Source: Bradyrhizobium sp. S69
GTDB lineage: Bacteria; Pseudomonadota; Alphaproteobacteria; Rhizobiales; Xanthobacteraceae
Direction of reading: 5' to 3'
Assembly (NCBI RefSeq): GCF_009766005.1
Contig: NZ_LMUK01000041.1
Coordinates: 456,619-520,618, forward strand
DNA: 64,000 bases
The notes beneath the pieces are model-generated. The model searched no databases and had not been told where the DNA came from. It saw only the letters and a program-made list of their open reading frames with translations. This document shows positions 52,406 to 61,011 of the stretch, in pieces. How positions within the stretch are numbered: the first letter of the stretch is position 1; every line of letters begins with the position of its first letter. Position numbers and translations under genes: made by a program.

Positions 52406-54463
52406 TTATACGTCCAGCAAGTCGTCGCGGGCGTACGGCGCCTTATCGGAAATGAAGGCAAACCGGGCCTCGGCTTTGGTGCCCATCAGCCGTTCGACCG
52501 AATCGGCGGTGCCTTCGCGGTCGTCGGCCAGAAGCACCACGCGCAGCATGCTGCGCTTGGCCGGGTCCATGGTGGTTTCCTTCAACTGCGCCGGCATCAT
52601 TTCACCGAGGCCTTTGAAGCGGCCGACGTCGACCTTGGCGTTGGCGTTGAACTCGCTTTTGAGCAGCGCATCCTTGTGGGCGTCGTCGCGGGCGTAGACC
52701 GTCTTGCTGCCATGGGTGAGGCGGTAGAGCGGCGGCACGGCGAGATAGAGGTGGCCCTCGTCGATCAGCCGCGGCGTCTGCCGGTAGAAGAACGTGATCA
52801 GCAGCGAGGCGATATGCGCCCCGTCGACGTCGGCGTCGGTCATGATGATGATGCGCGAATAGCGCAAATCCTCTTCGCGGTAGTGCGGCCCGGTACCGCA
52901 TCCGATCGCCTGCATCAGGTCGGAGAGCTGCGCGTTGGCGGTGAGCTTGTCCTTGGTGGCGGAGGCGACGTTGAGGATCTTGCCGCGCAACGGCAGGATC
53001 GCCTGGGTCTTGCGGTCGCGCGCCTGCTTGGCGCTGCCGCCGGCCGAGTCGCCCTCGACGATGAAGAGTTCGGAGCCTTCGGTGGCGCTGTTGGTGCAAT
53101 CGGCGAGCTTGCCCGGCAGCCGCAGCTTCTTCACCGCGGTCTTGCGCGAGGTTTCCTTTTCGGCGCGGCGGCGCAGCCGTTCGTCGGCGCGTTCGATCAC
53201 GAAATCCATCAGCCGCGAGGCCTGCACCGGATTGCCCGACAGCCAATGGTCGAACGGATCCTTGATGGCCTGCTCGACGATGCGCTGGGCTTCGGCGGTG
53301 GCGAGGCGGTCCTTGGTCTGGCCCTGGAATTCCGGCTCGCGCACGAACACCGACAGCATCACGGCCGCACCCACCATGACGTCTTCCGAGGTGATGGAGG
53401 CGGCGCGCTTGCCCTGTCCGACGCGCTCGGCGTGATCCTTGAGGCCGCGCAGCATCGCGCTGCGCATGCCCGATTCATGGGTGCCACCGTCCGGCGTCGG
53501 CACCGTGTTGCAATAGGACGACAGGAATCCATCGGCATCGGCGGTCCATGCCACCGCCCATTCGCAGGCGCCGTGAGCGCCATTGCGGCCGGACTTGCCG
53601 GAGAAGATATCGGGATGCACGAGGGTGTCGGCGTGGATCGCAGCGGCGAGGTAATCCTTCAATCCGCCGGGGAAGTGGAATTCGTCCTCCGCCGGTACGT
53701 CCTCAAGCCCCTTGAGCAATTCGGGGTCGCAGCGCCAGCGGATTTTCACGCCGCCGAACAGATAGGCCTTCGAGCGCGCCATCTTGAACAGCCGCTGCGG
53801 TCTGAACGCGGCCTTGGCGCCGAAAATCTCGGTGTCGGGCTTGAAGCGGATGGTGGTGCCGCGGCGGTTGTTGATTTTGCCGAGCTCCTGGAGCTTGCCC
53901 TTGGGATGGCCCCGCTCGAACGACATCTTGTAGAGTTTTTGTTCGCGCGCGACCTCGACCTCGAGCAGCGAGGAGAGGGCATTGACGACGGAGACGCCGA
54001 CGCCGTGCAGGCCGCCCGAGGTCTCGTAGACCTTGGAATCGAATTTGCCGCCGGAATGCAGCGTGCACATGATGACTTCGAGCGCGGATTTCTTCGGAAA
54101 TTTCGGATGCGGATCGACGGGAATGCCGCGGCCGTTATCGGTGACGGTCAGAAAGCCGTCGGCGCCGAGATGCACCTCGATGAAGGTCGCATGGCCCGCC
54201 AGCGCCTCGTCCATCGAATTGTCGATCACTTCGGCGAACAGATGGTGCAGCGCCTTTTCGTCGGTGCCGCCGATATACATACCGGGCCTGCGGCGCACCG
54301 GCTCGAGGCCTTCGAGCACCTCGATATCGGCCGCGGTGTAGCCGGCCTCGGCGCTGGCGGCGCGCGCGGCGACCTTCAACGGGCCCCTTCCTTTCGGTTC
54401 CGGAGCGCCGAACAGGTCGTTAGCTGATTTTGTCTTGGCGTTCGATTTCAATGGTTTGGGCAT
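52406..54463 (-). CDS. parE: DNA topoisomerase IV subunit B
   Basis: A 685-residue ATPase subunit of topoisomerase IV, which decatenates daughter chromosomes. The GHKL ATP site includes EVIDNSMDEA, DNGRGIPVD and GGLHGVGVSVVNALS. The TOPRIM domain has EGDSAGGSAKQARDR and the DADVDGAH metal motif. A Lys-rich N-terminal extension of about 40 residues is present. It is called ParE rather than GyrB because no GyrB-type insertion is apparent and the sequence matches the alphaproteobacterial ParE opening; its ParC partner is elsewhere. Confidence 0.93.
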   Translation of the reverse strand: MPKPLKSNAKTKSANDLFGAPEPKGRGPLKVAARAASAEAGYTAADIEVLEGLEPVRRRPGMYIGGTDEKALHHLFAEVIDNSMDEALAGHATFIEVHLGADGFLTVTDNGRGIPVDPHPKFPKKSALEVIMCTLHSGGKFDSKVYETSGGLHGVGVSVVNALSSLLEVEVAREQKLYKMSFERGHPKGKLQELGKINNRRGTTIRFKPDTEIFGAKAAFRPQRLFKMARSKAYLFGGVKIRWRCDPELLKGLEDVPAEDEFHFPGGLKDYLAAAIHADTLVHPDIFSGKSGRNGAHGACEWAVAWTADADGFLSSYCNTVPTPDGGTHESGMRSAMLRGLKDHAERVGQGKRAASITSEDVMVGAAVMLSVFVREPEFQGQTKDRLATAEAQRIVEQAIKDPFDHWLSGNPVQASRLMDFVIERADERLRRRAEKETSRKTAVKKLRLPGKLADCTNSATEGSELFIVEGDSAGGSAKQARDRKTQAILPLRGKILNVASATKDKLTANAQLSDLMQAIGCGTGPHYREEDLRYSRIIIMTDADVDGAHIASLLITFFYRQTPRLIDEGHLYLAVPPLYRLTHGSKTVYARDDAHKDALLKSEFNANAKVDVGRFKGLGEMMPAQLKETTMDPAKRSMLRVVLLADDREGTADSVERLMGTKAEARFAFISDKAPYARDDLLDV

Positions 54464-54814
54464 GTATCTTCATGTGTTGCGCGCGCAAGGGCGCGGCGAA
54501 TCGGTTACCGTGACTATGCCATGGATGGGCTTAAAAAGTGACCGTCGACGGCAGCATCCTTGCGCCGTGCCAGTCGTTCCAACAGATAGGGCACTTGCCT
54601 TGACGATGCGAGGCCCGGAATGCAATCACCGCAACTGGCGCTCGCACGTCACCCACGCTTCGGCGATCTCGAAAAAGGCGGGGCGCGGCGGGTTCACGGC
54701 CTGCGTCCAGCTTTGTGACTTGCCGTCACGCGACGGGCTGGCGTACCTGCTATCGCGGTACCAAATCCCAAAACAGACGAAGGCCAAAGAGGGCCGCAGA
54801 AGGGCGTTTCGTTA
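54464..54814. other. Intergenic region between divergent parE and DedA genes
   Basis: 351 bases with no supportable gene. A plus-strand open frame across it has no recognisable features and no ribosome site. Both promoters must be here but were not resolved. Confidence 0.4.
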
Positions 54815-55345
54815 ATGGAAGATTTTGCGCGCGCGCTCGCTGACTTCGTGCGTGACCACTCGGCCTGGGCTTCCCCGATCGTGCTGTTGCTGGCGTTCGG
54901 TGAATCGCTCGCCTTTATCTCGCTGCTGATTCCGGCCTGGGGCGCGCTGGTCGCGATCGGCGCGTTGATCGGCGTCAGCGGCCTCAGCTTCTGGCCGCTC
55001 TGGATTGCCGGCGGGGTGGGGGCGGCGCTCGGCGACTGGGTCTCCTACTGGTTCGGCTTCAAATACAAGGAGCGAGTCGCCCAGATGTGGCCGCTGTCGC
55101 GCTATCCGGAAATCCTGCCGCGCGGCGAATCCTTCGTGAAGAAATGGGGCGTGCCGAGCATTTTCATCGGCCGGTTTTTCGGGCCGCTGCGGGCTTCGGT
55201 GCCGCTCGCGGCCGGGATATTCGAAATGCCGTATTGGAGCTTTCAGGTCGCCAATTTCGTTTCCGCGCTGGTGTGGTCGGCAGCACTTTTGCTGTTCGGC
55301 GACGTGATCGGGCAGCTGCTCGAATGGCTGTGGCGGGTGGCCTGA
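54815..55345 (+). CDS. DedA family membrane protein (VTT domain)
   Basis: A 176-residue inner-membrane protein. The DedA/VTT signature is visible: ESLAFISLLIPAWGALVAIG, the GDWVSYWFGF segment, and FIGRFFGPLRASVPLAAG with the conserved Arg residues. The family helps flip undecaprenyl phosphate or phospholipids and supports envelope homeostasis. It is convergent with the following alpha/beta hydrolase gene (9-bp gap). Confidence 0.9.
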   Translation: MEDFARALADFVRDHSAWASPIVLLLAFGESLAFISLLIPAWGALVAIGALIGVSGLSFWPLWIAGGVGAALGDWVSYWFGFKYKERVAQMWPLSRYPEILPRGESFVKKWGVPSIFIGRFFGPLRASVPLAAGIFEMPYWSFQVANFVSALVWSAALLLFGDVIGQLLEWLWRVA

Positions 55346-55354
55346 AGCCAACCG

Positions 55355-56212
55355 CTATCCCGTCAGAAACTGCCGCGCGGCGGCCAGAAATCCCGCAGGC
55401 GCATCCAAAGGTACGCCGTGGCCCGCTCTGGGCACCACAGCCAGGCGCACGTCAGGAATGATTTGGACCATCCGCTCCGCGATCTCCGGCGCGAGAATAT
55501 CCGAAAGCTCGCCACGGATCAGTTGTGTGGGCACGTTGATGTTGGCGCAGGATTGCCATGCCGTCGCAGCATCCCGTCGTCGTAAATTGAGCGGCGAACG
55601 CAGGACCCGGTCGTAGCGATAGGTCCAACGACCGTCCTCCAACCGCATCAGGCTGTCATCCGAGCGACGGCGATGAAGCGCCTCGGGCGGCAGGGCGTTG
55701 ATCGACCGCGCGATCGCAAAGGCTTCGTCGCGGCTCGAAAACACGTCGCTGGCCTGCACGCTGGCCTGGATGCGGCTGGAGCCAGATTGGATGATCTCTG
55801 GGCCGATATCGACGATGACGCAGGCCGCCAGCTCTTTCGGCCGGCGGCCGGCATATTCCATCGTGACCATGCCGCCCATCGAGAGGCCGAGCAGCGCAAA
55901 TCGCCGCAAGCCCAGCGCGCCAACGAAGGTTTCGAGGTCATCGGCCATGTCGTCGATGCCGTATCGGTCCGCCGCCGCCCAATCTGTCTCGCCGTGACCG
56001 CGCTGATCGAGGGCGAGCACGCGATAGCGATCGGTCATGGCCTCGGCGAAGGCGTCCCAGGATCGCGCATGGCTGGTGTATCCGTGCAACAGCACCAGAT
56101 TTGGCGCGTCCGCCTGCTTCGATCGCCAATCGCGAAAATGGAAGCGCAGGCCGTGCATCTCGATCAGTTCGTCGACGACGGCGGTTTGAGTAGGTTCGAG
56201 ATAGCCCTGCAT
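55355..56212 (-). CDS. Alpha/beta hydrolase
   Basis: A 285-residue hydrolase. The oxyanion motif is VLLHGYTSHARSWD, the nucleophile elbow GLSMGGM, the acid near GELSDILAPE, and the catalytic His in PRAGHGVPLDAP. The sequence resembles the epoxide-hydrolase/ring-fission hydrolase group. Upstream, tandem sites at 56268-56315 may control it. The substrate is unknown. Confidence 0.87.
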   Translation of the reverse strand: MQGYLEPTQTAVVDELIEMHGLRFHFRDWRSKQADAPNLVLLHGYTSHARSWDAFAEAMTDRYRVLALDQRGHGETDWAAADRYGIDDMADDLETFVGALGLRRFALLGLSMGGMVTMEYAGRRPKELAACVIVDIGPEIIQSGSSRIQASVQASDVFSSRDEAFAIARSINALPPEALHRRRSDDSLMRLEDGRWTYRYDRVLRSPLNLRRRDAATAWQSCANINVPTQLIRGELSDILAPEIAERMVQIIPDVRLAVVPRAGHGVPLDAPAGFLAAARQFLTG

Positions 56213-56267
56213 GGCCGAAATTCCCCTGGTTCTTGCCGTCTTCGCCGGAAGGTCGATGGCGATCTCT

Positions 56268-56315
56268 ATATTGTCCGGGTAAAATAAGATGTCAATATCA
56301 TCCGGATAAAATTAG
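56268..56315. promoter_or_regulatory. Two 21-bp direct repeats around CCGGRTAAAAT, candidate operators
   Basis: ATATTGTCCGGGTAAAATAAG (in 56268-56288) and the 56295-56315 copy with ATCCGGATAAAAT share 17 of 21 bases, 27 bp apart. The second contains the 8-bp palindrome ATCCGGAT. They lie between the divergent hydrolase and metallo-beta-lactamase genes, a position typical of TetR or MarR operators. Confidence 0.45.
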
Positions 56316-56466
56316 CTGCCGCCGGCCCGAAAATGCTGAGACGGTGAAGCCGCCACGCGTGTTTTGCGCTGTCGCACGCTGCGTGAAACGCTGGTAAAAC
56401 GCGCTACGCCGAAAGCCGGAAAGCGGAAAACCGCACCGGAACATCCTTTTGCTGGGAGAACATCCG

Positions 56467-57468
56467 ATGGAACTGACCCGACGTCACGCACTGGCCGGAG
56501 TAGGGGCTGGGGTTGCCGGGATCGCCGCGGCGCCGTTCTTGACGGCCATTCCCGCGGATGCGGCGGCGCCGGTGGCGGACAAGCAGGCGCCAAGTTTCTA
56601 TCGCTACAAGGTCGGCGATATCCAGGTGACGGTGGTGTCCGACGGCAAGAATGTCTTCAAGCTCGAGGATACCTTCATCGTCAATGCCAGGAAGGAAGAG
56701 GTCAACGCCGCGCTCGAGAGGGCGTTTTTGCCGCCCGACATGTTCACGATCTACTTCGCGCCGCTGGTGCTCAATACCGGCGGCAAACTCGTGGTGATCG
56801 ACACCGGCAATGGCGCGTTGGCAAAGGCCAACACCAAGGGCGCCAACGGACTGTTCGCCGACAACATGGCCGCCGCCGGTTTCGATCCAAAGGCGGTCGA
56901 CATGGTGGTGATTTCGCACTTCCACACCGATCACGTGAACGGCCTGCTGACGGCAGATGGCACGCCGGCGTTTCCCAACGCTGAAGTGCTGGTGCCGGCG
57001 ACCGAGTGGAAATTCTGGATGGATGACGGCGAAATGAGCCGCGCGCCGGCGGGCCGCATGGCGGGGCTGTTCAAGAACAACCGCAACATTTTCGAGGCTG
57101 GCCTCAAGAAAAAAGTCACGCCTTACGAATGGGGCAAGGAAGTCGCGCCCGGGCTGCTCGCGGTCGAAACCGTCGGTCACACCCCGGGCCACACCTCCTA
57201 TGTGCTGTCATCCGGGTCGGGCAAGGTCTTCATCCAGTCGGATGTCACCAACAACCCGAATCCGTTCGCGACCAATCCGGGCTGGCACGCCTTCTTCGAC
57301 CAGGACGGCGATGTTGCCGAAAAGACCCGCCGCCGAATCTACGACATGGTCGCGGTCGAGAAGCTGCAAGTGCAGGGCTTCCACTATCCGTTCCCCGGAT
57401 TGGGCCATGTCGAAAAGGACGGCAGCGGTTACCGCGTGGTCCCCGCGCCGTGGAATCCGGTGATCTGA
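56467..57468 (+). CDS. Tat-exported metallo-beta-lactamase fold hydrolase
   Basis: A 333-residue MBL-fold protein. The N-terminus MELTRRHALAGVGAGVAG has a twin-arginine signal, so it is probably exported folded to the periplasm. The zinc motif is SHFHTDHVNG, with further ligands in GHTPGHTSY, the Asp of QSDVT and the His of FPGLGH. Such proteins include lactonases and other hydrolases; the export signal argues against an ordinary cytoplasmic quorum-quenching lactonase. GGGAG precedes ATG 56467. Function unknown beyond the class. Confidence 0.86.
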   Translation: MELTRRHALAGVGAGVAGIAAAPFLTAIPADAAAPVADKQAPSFYRYKVGDIQVTVVSDGKNVFKLEDTFIVNARKEEVNAALERAFLPPDMFTIYFAPLVLNTGGKLVVIDTGNGALAKANTKGANGLFADNMAAAGFDPKAVDMVVISHFHTDHVNGLLTADGTPAFPNAEVLVPATEWKFWMDDGEMSRAPAGRMAGLFKNNRNIFEAGLKKKVTPYEWGKEVAPGLLAVETVGHTPGHTSYVLSSGSGKVFIQSDVTNNPNPFATNPGWHAFFDQDGDVAEKTRRRIYDMVAVEKLQVQGFHYPFPGLGHVEKDGSGYRVVPAPWNPVI

Positions 57469-57690
57469 TCCGCAACAGCGATGGCTTGACGAAAATCGCC
57501 CGCGGCCCTATAGCCGCGCCCATGATCAACGCTGCGACCATTTCTGTCGTTCGCCGCCGTACCTTCGCGGTACGGGCGGACATCTGCGTTTAAGATATCA
57601 GCCCCTGCCGCCGGATCCATTCCGCGGCGTTTCCCCTTAAAAATCTCGCGGTTCGATCTGGCGGCTCCTACGTCAAGCAGGAGTTTGAAG

Positions 57691-58374
57691 ATGTATACGC
57701 CCCCGATGTTCAAGTCCGACCGCGCCGCAGGCCTGGCGTTTGCGGAAGCGCGCGGATTCGGCACGGTCTGCGCCTTTGACGGCAAAAAGCCGACCGCTTC
57801 GCCGTTGCCGTTCTACCTCGACTACGCCGATGACGGCACGCCGCGCGCAGCGTTTCACGTCGCGCGCGGCAATCCGCTGATCAAGCTCGCGGACGGCGCA
57901 TCGTGCTGGACGCTGGCCGTGAACGGTGCGGACGCCTATGTATCGCCCGACTGGTACGTCTCGCCGGATCAGGTGCCGACCTGGCTCTACCAGACGGTGC
58001 ATCTCAGCGGCACGGTGCGAAAGCTGTCCGACGAAGAATTGGCCGTGCAGATCGAGGTGCTCAGCGCCAAATTCGAGGCCTGGCTCGCGCCGAAACCGCC
58101 ATGGACCTCGTCGAAGATGACGGCCGGGCGGCTGGACGCGATGAAAAAAGCCATCGTCGGCCTGGTGCTGCATGTCGAAGAGGTCGACGGCAGTTTCAAA
58201 CTCAACCAGCATAAATCCGATGCGGATCATGCGGCGATCGCTTCGGCGCTGATGCGACAGCCAGATGACGCCGCGCAGAAGATCGGAAAACAGATGGTCG
58301 CGCTGCGGCCGCAGTTGGATTACACATCAGCGATGCCCGTCAGCGCATCCGAGCAATCGAGGAACGTGCCATGA
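57691..58374 (+). CDS. FMN-binding negative transcriptional regulator, PaiB family
   Basis: A 227-residue PaiB-like FMN-binding split-barrel protein. The opening MYTPPMFKSDR and the blocks SPLPFYLDY, HVARGNPL and VSPDWY match the family; the end KLNQHKSDAD is typical. In Bacillus PaiB affects sporulation and protease genes, but in proteobacteria the role is untested and an oxidoreductase or flavin-storage role is equally possible. AGGAG precedes ATG 57691. Its stop overlaps the argC start (ATGA), which couples the two. Confidence 0.87.
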   Translation: MYTPPMFKSDRAAGLAFAEARGFGTVCAFDGKKPTASPLPFYLDYADDGTPRAAFHVARGNPLIKLADGASCWTLAVNGADAYVSPDWYVSPDQVPTWLYQTVHLSGTVRKLSDEELAVQIEVLSAKFEAWLAPKPPWTSSKMTAGRLDAMKKAIVGLVLHVEEVDGSFKLNQHKSDADHAAIASALMRQPDDAAQKIGKQMVALRPQLDYTSAMPVSASEQSRNVP

Positions 58375-59351
58375 CTCTCATTGACACCAAGCAATCGCAC
58401 ATCAGCGACGCGACCAAAACGCCCAGCGTATTCGTCGACGGCGCGGCCGGAACGACCGGCCTTGGCATTAACGAGCGCCTCGCACGGCAGAACGACGTCG
58501 TGGTGAAAAGCATCGCCGACGACAAGCGCAAGGATGCGGGGGCCAAGCGCGCGCTGATGGAGGAGGTGGATCTCGTGATCCTGTGCCTGCCGGACGAGGC
58601 CGCGAAACAGACCGTAGCCCTAATCGACAGCATGGGTAATGCTGCTCCCAAGGTGCTGGATGCATCGACGGCGTTTCGCGTCGCCGCCGACTGGACCTAT
58701 GGTTTTCCGGAACTCGCGCCGGATCAGGCCGATAAGATCCGAGCCGCGCGCAAGGTCTCGAATCCGGGTTGCTATCCGACCGGCGGCATCGCGCTGCTGC
58801 GGCCGTTGGTGGATGCCGGCATGGTCCCTGCGGACTACCCGATTACGATCAATGCGGTGAGCGGCTATTCGGGTGGCGGCAAGTCGATGATCGAAAGCTT
58901 CGAGAATGGCACGGCGCCGGCCTTCGAACTCTATGGCCTCGGCTTCGAGCACAAGCATCTGCCCGAGACGCAGCTTTACGCCCATCTGACGCGACGGCCG
59001 ATCTTTGTTCCGTCGGTCGGCGATTACCGGCAGGGCATGCTGGTGTCGATCCCGCTGCATCTCGATACGCTGCCCGGCAAGCCGGCGGGCGCCGACCTGC
59101 ACGCCGCGCTTTCCAAGCGTTACGCGGGGAGCAAATACGTCTCGGTGATGCCGATCGACGACGCCGCGATCAAGACCGGCAAGCTCGAGCCGGAGGCGCT
59201 CAACGAGACCAACCAGCTCGAACTGTATGTGTTCGCCAGCGACAAACACGGTCAGGCGGTTCTGGTCGCGCGCCTCGACAATCTGGGCAAGGGCGCCTCG
59301 GGGGCGGCGGTGCAGAACATGCGACTGATGCTGGGTTTTGCCGAGGTGTAA
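58371..59351 (+). CDS. argC: N-acetyl-gamma-glutamyl-phosphate reductase (type 2)
   Basis: A 326-residue enzyme for the third step of arginine biosynthesis: NADPH reduction of N-acetylglutamyl phosphate to the semialdehyde. The NADP-binding motif is VDGAAGTTGLGI, the active cysteine is Cys134 in SNPGCYPTG, and the histidine is in KHLPETQ. Its length is that of the short ArgC2 class. It overlaps the PaiB-like gene upstream; GAGGA lies before ATG 58371. Other arginine genes are not adjacent. Confidence 0.94.
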   Translation: MTLIDTKQSHISDATKTPSVFVDGAAGTTGLGINERLARQNDVVVKSIADDKRKDAGAKRALMEEVDLVILCLPDEAAKQTVALIDSMGNAAPKVLDASTAFRVAADWTYGFPELAPDQADKIRAARKVSNPGCYPTGGIALLRPLVDAGMVPADYPITINAVSGYSGGGKSMIESFENGTAPAFELYGLGFEHKHLPETQLYAHLTRRPIFVPSVGDYRQGMLVSIPLHLDTLPGKPAGADLHAALSKRYAGSKYVSVMPIDDAAIKTGKLEPEALNETNQLELYVFASDKHGQAVLVARLDNLGKGASGAAVQNMRLMLGFAEV

Positions 59352-59353
59352 TC

Positions 59354-59947
59354 TTGGACGACGCGACGCTGCAATTCTACCGGAGCAACGCCCAGTCCTA
59401 TGCGGACTGGGCGAAGGCGCCGTCGACGCGGCTGCGAAAATTTCTCGCGCTGCTGCCTGCGGCAGGTTCGGTGCTTGAGCTCGGCTGCGGCGCCGGCAAT
59501 CATTCGGCCGCGATGCTGGAAGCGGGATTTGCCGTCCATGCCACCGACGGTTCACCTGAGATGGCCGAGGTCGCGTCGCGTCGTCTCGGCCATCCGGTCC
59601 AGACGCTGCTGTTCCACGAACTCGACGAACAGGACGCCTATGACGGTGTCTGGGCCAGCGCCTGTCTGTTGCATGTGCCCCGCGATGAATTGACCGCGAT
59701 CCTGGCCCGCATCCACCGCGCGCTGAAACCGTCCGGCGTTTTCTATGCGAGCTTCAAGGTCGGCGAGGGCGACGGTCGCGACAGCCTCGGCCGTTACTAC
59801 AACTATCCCTCGCCGGAGTGGCTTGCGGCCAGCTACGCCACCGCGGCGAGCTGGACCCAGCTGTCATCCGATAGCAGCGAGATCCAGAGTTTTGACGCGG
59901 CGCCCGCGACGATGTTGCATCTGGTGGTGCGAAAGAGCGCGGCGTAA
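59354..59947 (+). CDS. Class I SAM-dependent methyltransferase
   Basis: A 197-residue methyltransferase. Motif I is LELGCGAGNHSAAM, motif II falls in HATDGSPEMAEVA, and the post-motif segment WASACLLHVPRDEL is intact. The start is TTG 59354, with GAGG 7 bases upstream, just 2 bp after the argC stop. No ATG in this frame is positioned to keep motif I. The substrate is unknown. Probably in the PaiB-argC transcript. Confidence 0.83.
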   Translation: MDDATLQFYRSNAQSYADWAKAPSTRLRKFLALLPAAGSVLELGCGAGNHSAAMLEAGFAVHATDGSPEMAEVASRRLGHPVQTLLFHELDEQDAYDGVWASACLLHVPRDELTAILARIHRALKPSGVFYASFKVGEGDGRDSLGRYYNYPSPEWLAASYATAASWTQLSSDSSEIQSFDAAPATMLHLVVRKSAA

Positions 59948-59982
59948 TTCCCGCGCCCTCCGCTGAATATATCAAATCGGCT

Positions 59983-60267
59983 TTATTGCGCCTGCGTGAT
60001 CAGCGCGTCGTATTGGGTGCAAACGGAATCCCAATCGATCGCTCCACCAGAGGTCATCTTCGCCTGGTTGGCCTGCATGATCGGCTGCATCTTCATCATC
60101 ACGGCCTGACCCGACGCCGGATCCTTTGCCATCTTGGCTTGTACGAGCTGGCTCAGCTGAGTGGCCTTGGCCATCGCATCCTGCTGGGTGCACGCTGCAT
60201 ACGCCAAATTCGGCAACGTCAAAGCGGCCGTCAGAACAATCGCTATCATTGATTTTTGTAGAGTCAT
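59983..60267 (-). CDS. Small exported protein of unknown function
   Basis: 94 residues with a clear signal peptide (MTLQKSMIAIVLTAALTL, cleavage likely after LAYA). The mature part of about 70 residues is helical and Gln/Met/Lys-rich, with two cysteines (ACTQQD and SVCTQYD) that could form a disulfide in the periplasm. AGAGAG lies before ATG 60267. No family recognised. Confidence 0.72.
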   Translation of the reverse strand: MTLQKSMIAIVLTAALTLPNLAYAACTQQDAMAKATQLSQLVQAKMAKDPASGQAVMMKMQPIMQANQAKMTSGGAIDWDSVCTQYDALITQAQ

Positions 60268-60452
60268 TTTCGATCTCTCTGTTTTTGGATGGCTAGCGCC
60301 ACCCGTTGAGCAGCCAATCGTGACAATTCTGCGGTTGTCCGACGATGGCGAGCCGACGAATGAGACTGGAGCGTTTGCACTTGATTCAGGGGCGGGCGCG
60401 GGTTCGCGCGCAATCAAGTTTACGCAAATTGCGTAGACTTCCCTGCGGTGGC

Positions 60453-60504
60453 AAACGCATCAAAGCGAGAGACGGGAGCCCCGTTCCGATTCAACCGGAA
60501 CGGG
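60453..60504. repeat. Dispersed hairpin repeat (copy b)
   Basis: Related to 14902-14959 over about 50 bases. The hairpin arms are CCCGTTCCG (60480-60488) and CGGAACGGG (60496-60504), with a 7-base loop. It lies downstream of the convergent MAPEG and small exported-protein genes' spacer. Confidence 0.6.
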
Positions 60505-60522
60505 AAAGGCCCTGGTGCGACG

Positions 60523-60936
60523 TCAGACGATCTGGAAGATCGCCAGCGCCAGCACGACCTGGGCGAAGAAGCCGACGAGGAAAGCCAGCGTGCGGAATAC
60601 CGGCAGGCCCAACGCGTAGACGATCAGATGGACGACGCGGGACCAGAAATAAACCGCGCAGGCGTAGACCGTCCATTTGGTCGAATAGTCGATCTGGGCG
60701 AGGATCAGAACCAGCGGCGCGAACACGATGAGATTTTCGACCGCATTATCGTGCGCGAACATCAGCCTGGTGGCCCATTCCGCATGCGGCTTGTCGGTCC
60801 GCGAGGGATTTGCCATCGCACCGCCGATGCCGCGGACGGCCGTGCGGTTGAGGACATAAGGCACCCACAACAGCCCGGTCAGGATAACCGTCAGCGTCAG
60901 CCAGAATATTTCGGGCGTCATCAATCCGGGTGTCAT
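60523..60936 (-). CDS. MAPEG family membrane protein
   Basis: 137 residues with four predicted transmembrane helices. Typical motifs are AHDNAVENLIVFAPLVLI after HAEWATRL and the SRVVHLIVYALG segment. MAPEG proteins are glutathione-dependent or related small membrane enzymes, but bacterial members of this type have no defined substrate. GAGGGGGAA precedes ATG 60936. It stands alone, 75 bp downstream of the phaC stop on the same strand. Confidence 0.88.
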   Translation of the reverse strand: MTPGLMTPEIFWLTLTVILTGLLWVPYVLNRTAVRGIGGAMANPSRTDKPHAEWATRLMFAHDNAVENLIVFAPLVLILAQIDYSTKWTVYACAVYFWSRVVHLIVYALGLPVFRTLAFLVGFFAQVVLALAIFQIV

Positions 60937-61011
60937 AGGTGTTCCCCCTCAATCAATTTCGAATCTGTCTTTAACCGTACGGCCGACTATAGCCAAACGT
61001 GTTTCGTTACG

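Noticed and set aside
54435..54815. Plus-strand open frame between parE and the DedA gene
   Set aside because: It overlaps the parE start on the other strand, has no ribosome site and shows no protein features.
56467..57468. Metallo-beta-lactamase considered as a quorum-quenching lactonase
   Set aside because: The Tat signal and large size argue for a periplasmic hydrolase of unknown substrate, and no quorum-sensing gene is nearby.
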